Under the pieces are notes generated by a model. It saw only the letters and a list, made by a program, of their open reading frames with translations, did not search any database and was not told the DNA's origin. DNA of 40,711 nucleotides from an uncultured Flavobacteriales bacterium (GTDB lineage: Bacteria; Bacteroidota; Bacteroidia; Flavobacteriales_D; Crocinitomicaceae). Of this stretch, positions 18,992 to 29,165 are shown one piece after another. Position numbers and translations under genes: made by a program. The stretch's first letter is position 1; each line of letters begins with the position of its first letter. The stretch lies in contig CAJQQA010000124.1 in assembly GCA_905480355.1 (NCBI GenBank), positions 1 to 40,711 on the forward strand, in the 5' to 3' direction.

Positions 18992-21955
18992 ATGCGCAAA
19001 AAAATAAACTCTCTCCTGATACTTGGACTCTACCTTATTGTTAGTTTCTATGGGTTTTCACAGGAATCTATTGATCGAATTCAAAATTATTTAATGGAAG
19101 AATCTGATCGGTTGAATCTAAGCCCAGCAGATATAAAAGATTTAACTCTTGCTAATGAACATGAGTCTTCAGTAAATGGCTTAACATTTCATTACGTTCA
19201 ACAAGAATTCAATGGTGTTCCGATTTATAACGCAATTTCAACATTTGCTACTCAGAATGATCAACTATTTCTTACCGGCAATCGATTCGAACAAAATGTT
19301 TCAGAGCGAATATCTAATGACGTCGTACAATTGAGTCCACGCGAAGCAATTATAAGTACGCTATTAGAATTAAACCTAACAGCACCGGGGCCTTTAAACC
19401 AAATTGATAAGGGAATGAATGGTTCAATTATATATTTTTCTGCTGAAAGTTTATCGTCTGAACTTATTCCCGTTGAATTATTGTACTATCCAACTGATGA
19501 AGGGAAATTGATTAGGGTGTGGGATTTAAGTATTTATGAACTAAGTCAAAAACATTGGTGGAGTGTCCGCATTGATGCTTCAACTGGAAGGCTTATAGAT
19601 AAAGTTGATTGGGTTGTTAGCTGTCAATTTGAAACTCCCGACGAGCATACAGCTCATAATTTACAGCGAACGACCTCAAATGATAAGGTCTTGTTTCCAG
19701 CGCCTCCTCCATCTGCAGATCAATACAATGTCTTTGCTATACCTACAGAAAGCCCGAATCATGGGCCAAGAACACTTGTAGTGGGTCCTTCTGATGCTAT
19801 TGCATCTCCTTTTGGATGGCACGATGACAATGGGATTGAAGGTGCAGAATATACTAACACTCGTGGGAACAACGTTTACGCTTATGAAGACATAAATGAC
19901 TCGAATTTACCTGGCTATTCACCTGATGGATCTACTACTTTGAATTTTGATTTCACTTTGGACATTAATCAACCTTCCAACACTTATCTCGACCCTGCAA
20001 TTACAAATGTGTTTTACATGACTAATATCATGCACGATGTCTGGTATCAATATGGGTTCGATGAAGTCAGTGGAAACTTCCAACAAAACAACTACACTAA
20101 CGGGGGCTTATCTTCTGATTTCGTCATCGCTGAAGCCCAAGATGGAAGCGGAATGGATAATGCGAATTTTGCCACTCCACCAGACGGAGAAAATCCTCGA
20201 ATGCAAATGTACTTATGGAGTCCACCTGGACCACCTGGTAATATGTTTACTGTTAATCCTCCATCAATTTGGCAAGGTGAATCCACAGTCGTAGAGGCCG
20301 GTTTTGGGCCTGGAATTCCAACCTCAGCTATTACGACCAATCTTATTCTGTATGAAGATGCAACTCCAGATATTTATGACGCCTGTGAGGCGCCATTGAA
20401 TGCTGCTGCTATGAATGGAAACATTGTAATTCTTAGACGAGGCTCGTGTGCGGAAATAGATAAAGTGGAACGCGCACAAAATGCGGGGGCAGCTGCTGTA
20501 ATTGTTGTAGATGATGCCCCTCAATCACCAACAGAAATGACTGGTATTGGAGCAACAATTACAATTCCTGCAGTTATGATTAATCAGTACAACGGTGAGA
20601 ATCTAATTGCAGAGATTGAGTCAGGAGCAACAGTAAGTGTTACGCTGGGGAACTTAGGGCCCTATGAACTGGATGGTGATTTTGATAACGGAATCATTGC
20701 ACATGAATTTGGGCATGGAATTTCTACGCGACTCACTGGAGGCGCTGGAAGTTCAAATTGTTTGTGGAATGCTGAGCAAATGGGAGAAGGATGGTCTGAC
20801 TGGTTTGGTTTAATGTTAACTATTGAACCTGGTGATCAAGCGACAGATCCTAGAGGTATTGGAACTTTTGCGTCCGGGGAGCCAATTACGGGTAATGGAA
20901 TTCGAAATGCACCATACACGACAGATTGGGCAATAAATGGTTTTACATATGGACAAACGAACAACACTAATTCGATTTCTCAGCCACATGGTATTGGGTT
21001 TGTATGGGCAACTATGCTTTGGGATTTAAACTGGGCAATGATTGATGTTTATGGTTTTGATCCTGATGTTTATTATGGTAATGGAGGAAACAATATGACC
21101 ATGCAATTGGTAATGACTGGGATTAAATTGCAAGCGTGCTCACCTGGGTTCGTTGATGGAAGAGATGCTGTTCTTGCCGCTGATCAATTATTATATGGCG
21201 GAATTCATGAATGCTTGATTTGGAAAGTTTTTGCAAATAGAGGATTGGGTTATTCTGCAGATCAAGGCAGTAGTGACGATAGAGAAGATCAGATACAGGC
21301 ATTTGACTTACCCCCTGGAATGGATCATTCAACAACAGTTGTCGCTTGCGAAACGTATACATGGGCAGAAAATGGGATGTCATACGATACAAGTGGCGTT
21401 TATACTAGCTCAATAATTGGGGATGGAATTGGTTGTGATACTTTGGAAACGTTGATCTTAACAATTGGCATTGCATCTGAAATTAACACAGTGGTTAATG
21501 TAATTAATGAAATCACATTAAGAGCAGATCAAGGTGGTCTAGAATACATGTGGGTTGATTGTAATGATAATTATGCAATCATTCCTGGCGAAGTTGGTCA
21601 ATCGTATTATCCAACTGAAAACGGGAATTATGCCGTAATTATTACAGAAAATTTGTGCTCCGACACCTCAGCTTGTAATGAGGTCAGCACCATTGGTATT
21701 ATCGAAAATGAATTTGGTGAATCCTTTATGATTTATCCAAACCCAACAGATGGGTTACTCATTATTGATCTTGGCGCAATCTATGAAAGCGTTAAAGTCA
21801 AAGTGCTTGACATGAGTGGAAAATTATTGTCTGAACACAAAATGAATGACACAAACCGTTTTGATATTCATCTCGACAGAACAGCTGGTATGTATATTTT
21901 AGAAATTCTAAGTTCAGATGGAAAACAGGCCAGAATTAGAATAGAAAAGTACTAG
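18992..21955 (+). CDS. M36 (fungalysin) family secreted metalloprotease with PA insert and T9SS sorting domain
   Basis: FTP-like propeptide, IAHEFGHGIST zinc motif, EQMGEGWSDWFGLML, PA-like IVILRRGSCAEIDKVERAQNAGAAAVIVVDD, C-terminal IYPNPTDGLLIIDL. Confidence 0.92.
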   Translation: MRKKINSLLILGLYLIVSFYGFSQESIDRIQNYLMEESDRLNLSPADIKDLTLANEHESSVNGLTFHYVQQEFNGVPIYNAISTFATQNDQLFLTGNRFEQNVSERISNDVVQLSPREAIISTLLELNLTAPGPLNQIDKGMNGSIIYFSAESLSSELIPVELLYYPTDEGKLIRVWDLSIYELSQKHWWSVRIDASTGRLIDKVDWVVSCQFETPDEHTAHNLQRTTSNDKVLFPAPPPSADQYNVFAIPTESPNHGPRTLVVGPSDAIASPFGWHDDNGIEGAEYTNTRGNNVYAYEDINDSNLPGYSPDGSTTLNFDFTLDINQPSNTYLDPAITNVFYMTNIMHDVWYQYGFDEVSGNFQQNNYTNGGLSSDFVIAEAQDGSGMDNANFATPPDGENPRMQMYLWSPPGPPGNMFTVNPPSIWQGESTVVEAGFGPGIPTSAITTNLILYEDATPDIYDACEAPLNAAAMNGNIVILRRGSCAEIDKVERAQNAGAAAVIVVDDAPQSPTEMTGIGATITIPAVMINQYNGENLIAEIESGATVSVTLGNLGPYELDGDFDNGIIAHEFGHGISTRLTGGAGSSNCLWNAEQMGEGWSDWFGLMLTIEPGDQATDPRGIGTFASGEPITGNGIRNAPYTTDWAINGFTYGQTNNTNSISQPHGIGFVWATMLWDLNWAMIDVYGFDPDVYYGNGGNNMTMQLVMTGIKLQACSPGFVDGRDAVLAADQLLYGGIHECLIWKVFANRGLGYSADQGSSDDREDQIQAFDLPPGMDHSTTVVACETYTWAENGMSYDTSGVYTSSIIGDGIGCDTLETLILTIGIASEINTVVNVINEITLRADQGGLEYMWVDCNDNYAIIPGEVGQSYYPTENGNYAVIITENLCSDTSACNEVSTIGIIENEFGESFMIYPNPTDGLLIIDLGAIYESVKVKVLDMSGKLLSEHKMNDTNRFDIHLDRTAGMYILEILSSDGKQARIRIEKY

Positions 21956-22332
21956 GGTTTTTTTGAGAATCCGCTCTAAAAGAAATGGACAAACCTTCAG
22001 GTTGATATCCATTCAATGATGTGCTAAGAATTATTTTAGGTCCGACAGGAAATTATTTCCTTTATACAGAGGAGCCAAGTTAGGTCATTGTAGAATTAAG
22101 TGATTGATAAAAGGAGACAGTTCCTACTCTCCTTACTTCCACCAAATGACGGTTTCTACTAAGGGCTATTAGCTTTCTTTGGAAAATTATTCCTATATTT
22201 AAAACTAATCTCGGGAAAGCTGCGAACGTTGTGCTTCATTTAAACGATGATATTTAATTATATAGTTTCACATCATATTTAAAGGGCATGCGTATAGAAT
22301 TAGAAATTAATAACTTTTAAATAGATCATGTT

Positions 22333-22431
22333 ATGGGAAAAGGTAAAGACGCAAAGAAAAATGTTAAAAAAGAAGCTGCTAAAACTCCAAAAGAAAAAAA
22401 AGCAGCAAAGAGAGCAAAGAAAAATCAATAG
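22333..22431 (+). CDS. Small Lys/Ala-rich protein, 32 aa: MGKGKDAKKNVKKEAAKTPKEKKAAKRAKKNQ
   Basis: ATG-TAG ORF read directly, below the ORF track size cutoff; strongly basic coherent composition. Confidence 0.6.
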   Translation: MGKGKDAKKNVKKEAAKTPKEKKAAKRAKKNQ

Positions 22432-22578
22432 TTTTCTGAAAGAACTAAGCTTAGCAAGCTCATAAAAAACTTGCTCCGCTTGTTGGACTATACCCAAGAT
22501 TCTTTCCGGATTCATCATAATAATAAGTGGGCTATTTATGAAGAATAGAACAATAGTATGATCGCTTTCCTTAAAACC

Positions 22579-22602
22579 CGCAAAATTCATTTGAATTTTG
22601 CG
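22579..22602 (-). terminator. Hairpin terminator CGCAAAATTCA..TGAATTTTGCG downstream of the oxidoreductase
   Basis: 11-bp inverted repeat just past the minus-strand stop at 22607, followed on minus by GGGTTTTA. Confidence 0.75.
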
Positions 22603-22606
22603 AAAA

Positions 22607-23653
22607 TTACCAGTTTACAATCAATTTACCAGTAGTTAAACCATTCTCCAATGCAGTATGTGCTTCATTTAGTTGATGTGCAGAATAGCTTCCTCCAGAT
22701 TGCGGCTTAACCTTTCCCGATTGATATAATTTAAAGACTTCAGTCAAGCAATGTTTTAATACCATTGGTTTGTTGTCAGCGATTTTCAGCATATTAACTC
22801 CTAAAATGTTCTTTGATCTCATCATTAGACCTATAGGTAAAACCAAGCCCATTTTACGTACAAAATTCAACTGGGAAAGAATTCCCCACTTACCATTTGA
22901 TAATTGCGCCCCCCCAAAAAGGACCATTCTACCACCTGAGCCAAGAATACTCATGTCCTGTTTAAAAGTCGACCCAGCAACAGGATTAAAACTTAAATCA
23001 ATTCGTTCTTCTCCTAAATATTCAATAATGGATTCGACATAGTCGCTCGTATTGTAATTAACGACATGGTCTGCACCCAACGCTTTCACCAAGCTTTCTT
23101 TTTCCGCACGCCCAACTTTGGCTATAACCTTTGCTCCTTGTAGTTTGGCTAATTGGATTAATAACGTGCCTACTCCACCTGCTGCTGCGTGAATTAAAAC
23201 AGTATCTCCAGCGCGAACGGGAGTTAAGTAAGAGGCCATATAATATGCTGTAACACCTTGTGTACAAAGCGCCAATAATTCTTCGGCGGGTTGATTTTCG
23301 ACTTCTTGAATTGCAAAATCATTTGTAACCACGTGTTTTGCATATCCTCCAAATCGACAAAAAGCCATAACTCGCTTCCCAATTAAGCTTTTATCTACAC
23401 TGTCACCACAGGAAACTACCTTCCCGACCATTTCGTAGCCAATAATGCAAGGGAAAGCCGGTGCTTCACGATACAAGCCGCGACGAGCCATTACATCTGC
23501 ATAATTCAATCCAAATGCTTCTGTTTCAATCAGAACCTGATTGTTTTCAAGTGCAGGCACTTCAAACGTTCTTAATTCAAATGCTTCTTCTGGTGTTCCT
23601 TTTTTACAAAGAAAAAATCCTTCGCTTGTCATATAATTATTGTTTTCCTTCAA
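22607..23653 (-). CDS. Zinc-type/quinone oxidoreductase (MDR, VAT-1-like)
   Basis: YADVMARRGLY, VLIHAAAGGVGTLLIQLAKLQGAKVIAKV; start may be MTSEGFF at 23632. Confidence 0.9.
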   Translation of the reverse strand: MKENNNYMTSEGFFLCKKGTPEEAFELRTFEVPALENNQVLIETEAFGLNYADVMARRGLYREAPAFPCIIGYEMVGKVVSCGDSVDKSLIGKRVMAFCRFGGYAKHVVTNDFAIQEVENQPAEELLALCTQGVTAYYMASYLTPVRAGDTVLIHAAAGGVGTLLIQLAKLQGAKVIAKVGRAEKESLVKALGADHVVNYNTSDYVESIIEYLGEERIDLSFNPVAGSTFKQDMSILGSGGRMVLFGGAQLSNGKWGILSQLNFVRKMGLVLPIGLMMRSKNILGVNMLKIADNKPMVLKHCLTEVFKLYQSGKVKPQSGGSYSAHQLNEAHTALENGLTTGKLIVNW

Positions 23654-24308
23654 TTACAATCACAATCTCTCCTTTAGGAGGACGTTCTTCATAATAAGCT
23701 TTAATTTCCGAGGCTGTTCCCCGTTTGTATTCTTCATAGATTTTAGTCAGCTCACGCGCTACACAAACTTTTCTGTCCTCTCCCATGAATTCAACAATTT
23801 GTCCTAAACACTTCACAAGGCGGTGCGGTGACTCATATAATATCGACGTTCTTTTTTCTTCAGCAATGACCATTAATCTAGTTTGACGGCCTTTCTTATG
23901 AGGTAAAAATCCTTCAAAAACAAAACGATCACATGGGAAACCACTTGCAACTAACGCTGGAATTAAGGCCGCAGGTCCAGGCAGGCATTCTATTTCAATA
24001 TCATTCGCAATACATTCTCTAACCAATAAAAATCCAGGATCCGAAATTGCTGGTGTTCCTGCATCGGAAACTAGGACAGTTGAATTGTTCGCTTTTATTG
24101 TGTCAATAGCTCTACTGAGTGTTTTATGTTCATTATGTGCGTGAAACGGAGCAACTGTTTTTTTAATCTCAAGATGATTCAATAGACGCTTGGTTACGCG
24201 AGTGTCTTCTGCGTATACCATCTCTGTTTCTTTCAAAATACGAATTGCACGTAATGTGATATCCTCTAGATTACCAATCGGTGTTGGAACAATATACAAT
24301 TTAGACAT
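23637..24308 (-). CDS. rsmI: 16S rRNA (cytidine1402-2'-O)-methyltransferase
   Basis: LYIVPTPIGNLEDITLRAI, VSDAGTPAISDPG, PGPAALIPALVASGFP. Confidence 0.95.
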   Translation of the reverse strand: MSKLYIVPTPIGNLEDITLRAIRILKETEMVYAEDTRVTKRLLNHLEIKKTVAPFHAHNEHKTLSRAIDTIKANNSTVLVSDAGTPAISDPGFLLVRECIANDIEIECLPGPAALIPALVASGFPCDRFVFEGFLPHKKGRQTRLMVIAEEKRTSILYESPHRLVKCLGQIVEFMGEDRKVCVARELTKIYEEYKRGTASEIKAYYEERPPKGEIVIVIEGKQ

Positions 24309-24329
24309 AGTCGATGCTTTAATTCAAAA

Positions 24330-25100
24330 TTATCTCGTCAAAACTACATAGTCTTGGAGTAATGTCTGTAGAAATTTCAATCTTTTTTCTGGAGTTTTTG
24401 ATAATCCCAAAAGTTGGGCTGATTTATCTGCTAATTCAATCGCAAATTTCTTTGTTTCAGGATTTGAATATTGTTTCACACGCTGAATTGTGCTTTTAAT
24501 CAAAAGCATATCTTCATCCGTAAATCTTATTGCTCCAGGATACTCAGGGGTATAATTTTCTTGACTTTTTATCGATAATACGTCTCTTAAGCTATAGTTG
24601 ATGCTCGATTTATTTTTGATGACAATTGTATTAGCCATCACGTCTCCTATGCGTTGATTTCGCTTCGATGTTCCGGCATAGACAATGCCCATCAAACCTA
24701 TCCCAAACCAGGCCAACACAAATATATCAGGGCTAATCCAGACAAAGTCGCCCTTAAACATCCAGCGCGTGAAAATTTCACGAAGACCTGGTCGTTCTCC
24801 AGAAATAGTAACGACGCGTATTCCTAATATATATTTGCCAAGGCTTTGCCCTTGTGTGAGGTATTCCATAATCGGGTTATAAAATATCCACGGTAATTTC
24901 ATGACCAAGAGTTGAAGAAATAAAAATGACCCCATATGTTCTTCAAACCATCCTGTAAATCCAATGACCATTCCTACGATGATAAAATAGATGACAAACA
25001 TTAAAAAATCAATCATAGCGGCGGCTGCACGAGTTCCCACTGAGGCAAGCTCGTACTCAATTTTCACATTCTGAGCTGATTCAAATTCTATTGTCTTCAT
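24330..25100 (-). CDS. RDD family membrane protein
   Basis: GTRAAAAMIDFLMFVIYFIIVG, GQSLGKYILGIRVV, RIGDVMANTIV. Confidence 0.9.
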   Translation of the reverse strand: MKTIEFESAQNVKIEYELASVGTRAAAAMIDFLMFVIYFIIVGMVIGFTGWFEEHMGSFLFLQLLVMKLPWIFYNPIMEYLTQGQSLGKYILGIRVVTISGERPGLREIFTRWMFKGDFVWISPDIFVLAWFGIGLMGIVYAGTSKRNQRIGDVMANTIVIKNKSSINYSLRDVLSIKSQENYTPEYPGAIRFTDEDMLLIKSTIQRVKQYSNPETKKFAIELADKSAQLLGLSKTPEKRLKFLQTLLQDYVVLTR

Positions 25101-25250
25101 CGTTTTCTAACAAAGTAAAGATACCGAAATCAAAGACAATCGCAAATTGATTAAACGCGTGAAAAAATATAATTAAGAACCCCTCTAAACTACGAAATAA
25201 TGACACTTTTGTGACATTCAAACGCTAGAGTCTGCGCATCTTTGCACAAC

Positions 25251-26498
25251 GTGAAACATAAACAAGTTATAGCAACTTTACATACAATTGCGTTTACTCA
25301 TCGCAACCTATCTGTTAATGAGGTTGGTGAGTTTCACATTGACGAAGAACTTCAACAAGATCGTTTATCTCGTTTGAAAAAGAATTGTTGTATTGATGAA
25401 TTAATGTTTCTTTCAACGTGTAACAGAGTTGAGTTTGTTATTGTATTCCCTGGAGAGATGAGCTTTAAATTTCTCACTGGTTTTTTCAAGGAATTGTATC
25501 CAAAATTAAACGATACACAAATTAATAAGTATGCCGAAATTGCTGAAATTCATCATGGAATGGACGCAGTAAGTCATCAATTGTCTGTGGCGTCCTCATT
25601 GGATTCAATGATTGTTGGAGAAAGAGAAATTATTACACAAGTTCGAACAGCTTATAATGCTTCAAAAAAGATGAAGCTTTCAGGTGATTTTATTCGAGTC
25701 CTCATTCGTCACACAATCCAAACCGCTAAAAAAGTTTATACCGAAACAAGCATAGCAAAACGACCTGTTTCTGTAGTTTCCTTGGCTTATCATCGATTAA
25801 AAGACATAAACGCACCTCTTGACTCTCGGATATTAATTGTAGGGGCAGGAGTCACAAATACAAATATGAGTCGCTTTCTCAAAAAGCATGGTTTTACAAA
25901 CTTTCATGTCTTTAACAGAACAATGAGTAAAGCTGAAATCTTGGCAGATGATATTGGCGGGGTAGGACATTCACTTTCAGAGCTAAACACTTTTTCCGAA
26001 GGTTTCGATATAATTATCACTTGTACAGGGGCTGAAAGTCATATAATTACTCCGGAAATTTATTTGCAACTCCTTCAAAATGACACCGAAAACAAAATCG
26101 TAATTGATCTCGCAATACCACAAGACCTTGCTCCAGAGATTAAAGAAAGAACGGCTGTTACACATATTTCAGTTGAAGTATTGCAAAAAATCTCCAATGA
26201 GAACTTAAAAACACGTTCTAAAGAAGTTGTTCATGTTGAAGAGATTTTAACCGACGCTGTTACAGAATTTAAGCATCTTATTCATCTTCGATCTGTCGAA
26301 ATCGCTATGCGTGAAGTTCCTAATAAGGTGAAAGAAATCAAAGCAAATGCTATGAATAATGTGTTTAGTAACGAAATCGATGCAATGGACGAAAATTCAA
26401 GAGAATTATTGGCGAAAATTGTTGATCATATGGAGAAAAAATACATAAGTATGCCAATGATTATGGCCAAAGAAATTCTTCTCAAAGAAAATAATTAA
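25251..26498 (+). CDS. hemA: Glutamyl-tRNA reductase
   Basis: LSTCNRVEF, GEREIITQVRTAY, ILIVGAGVTNTNMSRFLKKHG; probable GTG start at 25251 (TTG at 25242 is the alternative). Confidence 0.93.
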   Translation: MKHKQVIATLHTIAFTHRNLSVNEVGEFHIDEELQQDRLSRLKKNCCIDELMFLSTCNRVEFVIVFPGEMSFKFLTGFFKELYPKLNDTQINKYAEIAEIHHGMDAVSHQLSVASSLDSMIVGEREIITQVRTAYNASKKMKLSGDFIRVLIRHTIQTAKKVYTETSIAKRPVSVVSLAYHRLKDINAPLDSRILIVGAGVTNTNMSRFLKKHGFTNFHVFNRTMSKAEILADDIGGVGHSLSELNTFSEGFDIIITCTGAESHIITPEIYLQLLQNDTENKIVIDLAIPQDLAPEIKERTAVTHISVEVLQKISNENLKTRSKEVVHVEEILTDAVTEFKHLIHLRSVEIAMREVPNKVKEIKANAMNNVFSNEIDAMDENSRELLAKIVDHMEKKYISMPMIMAKEILLKENN

Positions 26499-26502
26499 TC
26501 CG

Positions 26503-27396
26503 ATGAAAAAGGTAATCATTGGTTCAAGAGGTAGTGATTTAGCCTTATGGCAAGCAACCTTTGTAAAGGCAGAGTTACAAAAATTAAATTGTGAAGTCGA
26601 AATCAAAATTATTCAAACTCAAGGAGATAAAATTCAACATTTGAGCTTTGATAAACTTGAAGGAAAAGGATTTTTCACCAAAGAAATTGAAGACGCATTG
26701 CTCAATGGTTCTATTGATTTAGCTGTTCATTCTCACAAAGATTTAGAAACTACTCCTCCTTCAGGATTGAAAATATCTTGTGTGTCAGAAAGGGCAAACC
26801 CTGCGGATGTTTTATTGATTAACAAGTCCGCGATTGATGAAAATGCGAAATGGTCATTGAAAGAAGGTGCTGTCGTTGGAACTTCTTCGGCTCGAAGAAA
26901 ATCTTTGGCTTTAAAATTCCGTGCTGATGTTAGTATAAATGATTTAAGAGGAAATGTACCCACGCGGATCGATAAGCTTAGACAAGGTAATTACGACGCG
27001 ATACTATTAGCGAAAGCTGGGGTTGACCGATTAAAATTAGACTTGTCTGAATTCAAAGAGGTAGTTTTAGACCCCGCTGAATTTGTTCCTGCCCCTGCTC
27101 AAGGTGCTCTTGGATTACAAATAAGAAATGAAGACGAAGAATTACATGAGCTTCTTCAAAAAATGAATTTCCCGGAAGTTCAAAAACGGATAAAATTAGA
27201 GCGGAAAATTCTTAATTTATTGGACGGTGGATGTCAGCTCCCGCTCGGAGTTTACTGCAATGAAAACAATGATTTATACGTTTCTTTCGCTGATGGCTTG
27301 GGAAATGAATGCATCTCATTACATTATGTTGTTAAGGACTTCGAAGGAATGGCAGAAAGGGTAATCGTTGACTTGAATCAATCAAAAGTTGGTTAA
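26503..27396 (+). CDS. hemC: Hydroxymethylbilane synthase
   Basis: IGSRGSDLALWQA, VGTSSARRKSL, DLRGNVPTRIDKL, DGGCQLPLGVY. Confidence 0.96.
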   Translation: MKKVIIGSRGSDLALWQATFVKAELQKLNCEVEIKIIQTQGDKIQHLSFDKLEGKGFFTKEIEDALLNGSIDLAVHSHKDLETTPPSGLKISCVSERANPADVLLINKSAIDENAKWSLKEGAVVGTSSARRKSLALKFRADVSINDLRGNVPTRIDKLRQGNYDAILLAKAGVDRLKLDLSEFKEVVLDPAEFVPAPAQGALGLQIRNEDEELHELLQKMNFPEVQKRIKLERKILNLLDGGCQLPLGVYCNENNDLYVSFADGLGNECISLHYVVKDFEGMAERVIVDLNQSKVG

Positions 27397-28039
27397 ATCA
27401 ATTTTTATATCTAAGTCTCCTGATGAAGTTAGTGTTCTCTCTGATTTTCTTTTAGAAAATGACCAATCACTTTTCGCTCAATCCTTTTTGTCGTTTGAAA
27501 AAGTAAAGTTCACTGTTTCTGAAGAATTTGCAATTGTCTTTTTTAACAGTCCAAGGTCAGCTCATTTTTTTTTGGAAGACAATCAACTTAAAGATAACAT
27601 TCTCATTGCTTGTACAGGGTTTAAAACAGCTGAAATAATAGCTTCTTTTGGCTACCCGGTTCATTTTATCGGTAATGAGGCCAGTAAAACATCTCAAATT
27701 GCAAGAGAGTTTAAAGACTGGTGTAAAGGTAGAAAAGTATTGTTTCCAATTTCAAGCATTTCATTGAAAACGATTTCATCAACTTTCTCAGAGACAGAAA
27801 AAGAAGAGTTAGTTGTCTACAAAACGAATGTCGAACCAGAAGAAGTTCCGCATTGTGACACTTATATTTTCACGAGTCCTTCAAATGTTCGTGGTTTTCT
27901 ATTAAATAATTCCATCCCTAATAACGCCAAAGTGATTTCTTGGGGGGAATCGACAACTAGGGAATTAGGTGAGAACGGTATTCCCGTCAATCACGTTCTG
28001 CTTAAGGCGTCCATCGAAGAGTTATTTGAAATTCTTTAA
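27389..28039 (+). CDS. hemD: Uroporphyrinogen-III synthase
   Basis: Position between hemC and hemW; VVYKTNVEPEEVPHCDTYIFTSPSNVRGF; TTG start overlapping hemC. Confidence 0.85.
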   Translation: MVKSIFISKSPDEVSVLSDFLLENDQSLFAQSFLSFEKVKFTVSEEFAIVFFNSPRSAHFFLEDNQLKDNILIACTGFKTAEIIASFGYPVHFIGNEASKTSQIAREFKDWCKGRKVLFPISSISLKTISSTFSETEKEELVVYKTNVEPEEVPHCDTYIFTSPSNVRGFLLNNSIPNNAKVISWGESTTRELGENGIPVNHVLLKASIEELFEIL

Positions 28040-28040
28040 C

Positions 28041-29165
28041 ATGGCTGGAATTTATATTCATATTCCTTTTTGTAAGCAAAAATGTACCTACTGCGACTTT
28101 CACTTTAGCACAACATTTTCTGACTACCGATCAGAAATGATAGAGGCAATTCTCAAAGAAATAGATCTCAGGAAAGTCTATTTGCTGAATCAACAAATTC
28201 AAACTATTTATTTTGGTGGAGGAACGCCAAGTCTGTTAACAGAAAATGAAATAGTTAAAATTCTAACTAAAATTAGAAATGAATTTATTGTTCTGGCGGA
28301 TGTTGAAGTTACTCTGGAGGCAAACCCTGATGATATCACCGAAGAGAAACTGGCAATTTGGAAACATGCAGGTGTCAATCGTTTAAGTATTGGACTTCAA
28401 TCTTTTAAAGAATCAGATCTTAAATGGATGAATCGCGCTCATACTGTTGAAGAAGCAAATCAATGTATTTCAATGGCGCAAAATGCTGGTTTCAACAGCC
28501 TCACCGTTGATTTAATTTATGGGTTGCCAAACCTATCCCTCGAAGAGTGGCAAGACCACATACAGCGGTTAATTGATTTAAAGGTTCCACATATTTCTGC
28601 TTATTGTTTGACCGTTGAAAGCAATACCGTACTCGATCATTTAGTTAAAAAAGGGAAGATTATTCCAAGTTCAGATGAAGCGCAGGCTGAACAATTCCTA
28701 CTATTAATCGACCTACTTGAAAAAAACGGATATGAGCAATACGAGATTTCCAATTTCTGTTTGAAAAATTCGGCGTCCCTGCATAACTCCAATTATTGGA
28801 AGGGAGAACATTATCTGGGAATAGGCCCTTCGGCACATTCTTTTGACGGTAAGTCTCGAAGCTGGAATGTGGCGAACAATCGTAAATTCATTAAGGGAAT
28901 TCAACAAAATAGAGACTGTTTTGAAACTGAAACGCTTTCAAATAGAGACCTTTTTAATGAAACCATTCTAACAGGTTTACGTACAAAATATGGTGTAGGG
29001 ATAACACCGCTAAAAAACCTCCTCTCTTTTACACCTGATTTTGAATCAATGATTAAAGACTTTAAACATAAAAATTGGCTCACAGAAGTAAATGAGCGAT
29101 ATTACCTCACTCAAGAAGGAAAGTTAATGGCCGATTACATCACTTCTGAATTATTTATAATATGA
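28041..29165 (+). CDS. hemW: HemW-type radical SAM protein (coproporphyrinogen III oxidase-like)
   Basis: MAGIYIHIPFCKQKCTYCDFHF, YFGGGTPSLL, LSIGLQSF; ATG at 28041, not the longer ORF start. Confidence 0.93.
   Translation: MAGIYIHIPFCKQKCTYCDFHFSTTFSDYRSEMIEAILKEIDLRKVYLLNQQIQTIYFGGGTPSLLTENEIVKILTKIRNEFIVLADVEVTLEANPDDITEEKLAIWKHAGVNRLSIGLQSFKESDLKWMNRAHTVEEANQCISMAQNAGFNSLTVDLIYGLPNLSLEEWQDHIQRLIDLKVPHISAYCLTVESNTVLDHLVKKGKIIPSSDEAQAEQFLLLIDLLEKNGYEQYEISNFCLKNSASLHNSNYWKGEHYLGIGPSAHSFDGKSRSWNVANNRKFIKGIQQNRDCFETETLSNRDLFNETILTGLRTKYGVGITPLKNLLSFTPDFESMIKDFKHKNWLTEVNERYYLTQEGKLMADYITSELFII

Noticed and set aside
22300-22590. 96-aa minus-strand hydrophobic ORF
   Set aside because: Its Phe-rich C-terminal half is the antisense of the Lys-codon-rich small ORF at 22333-22431; no family resemblance.
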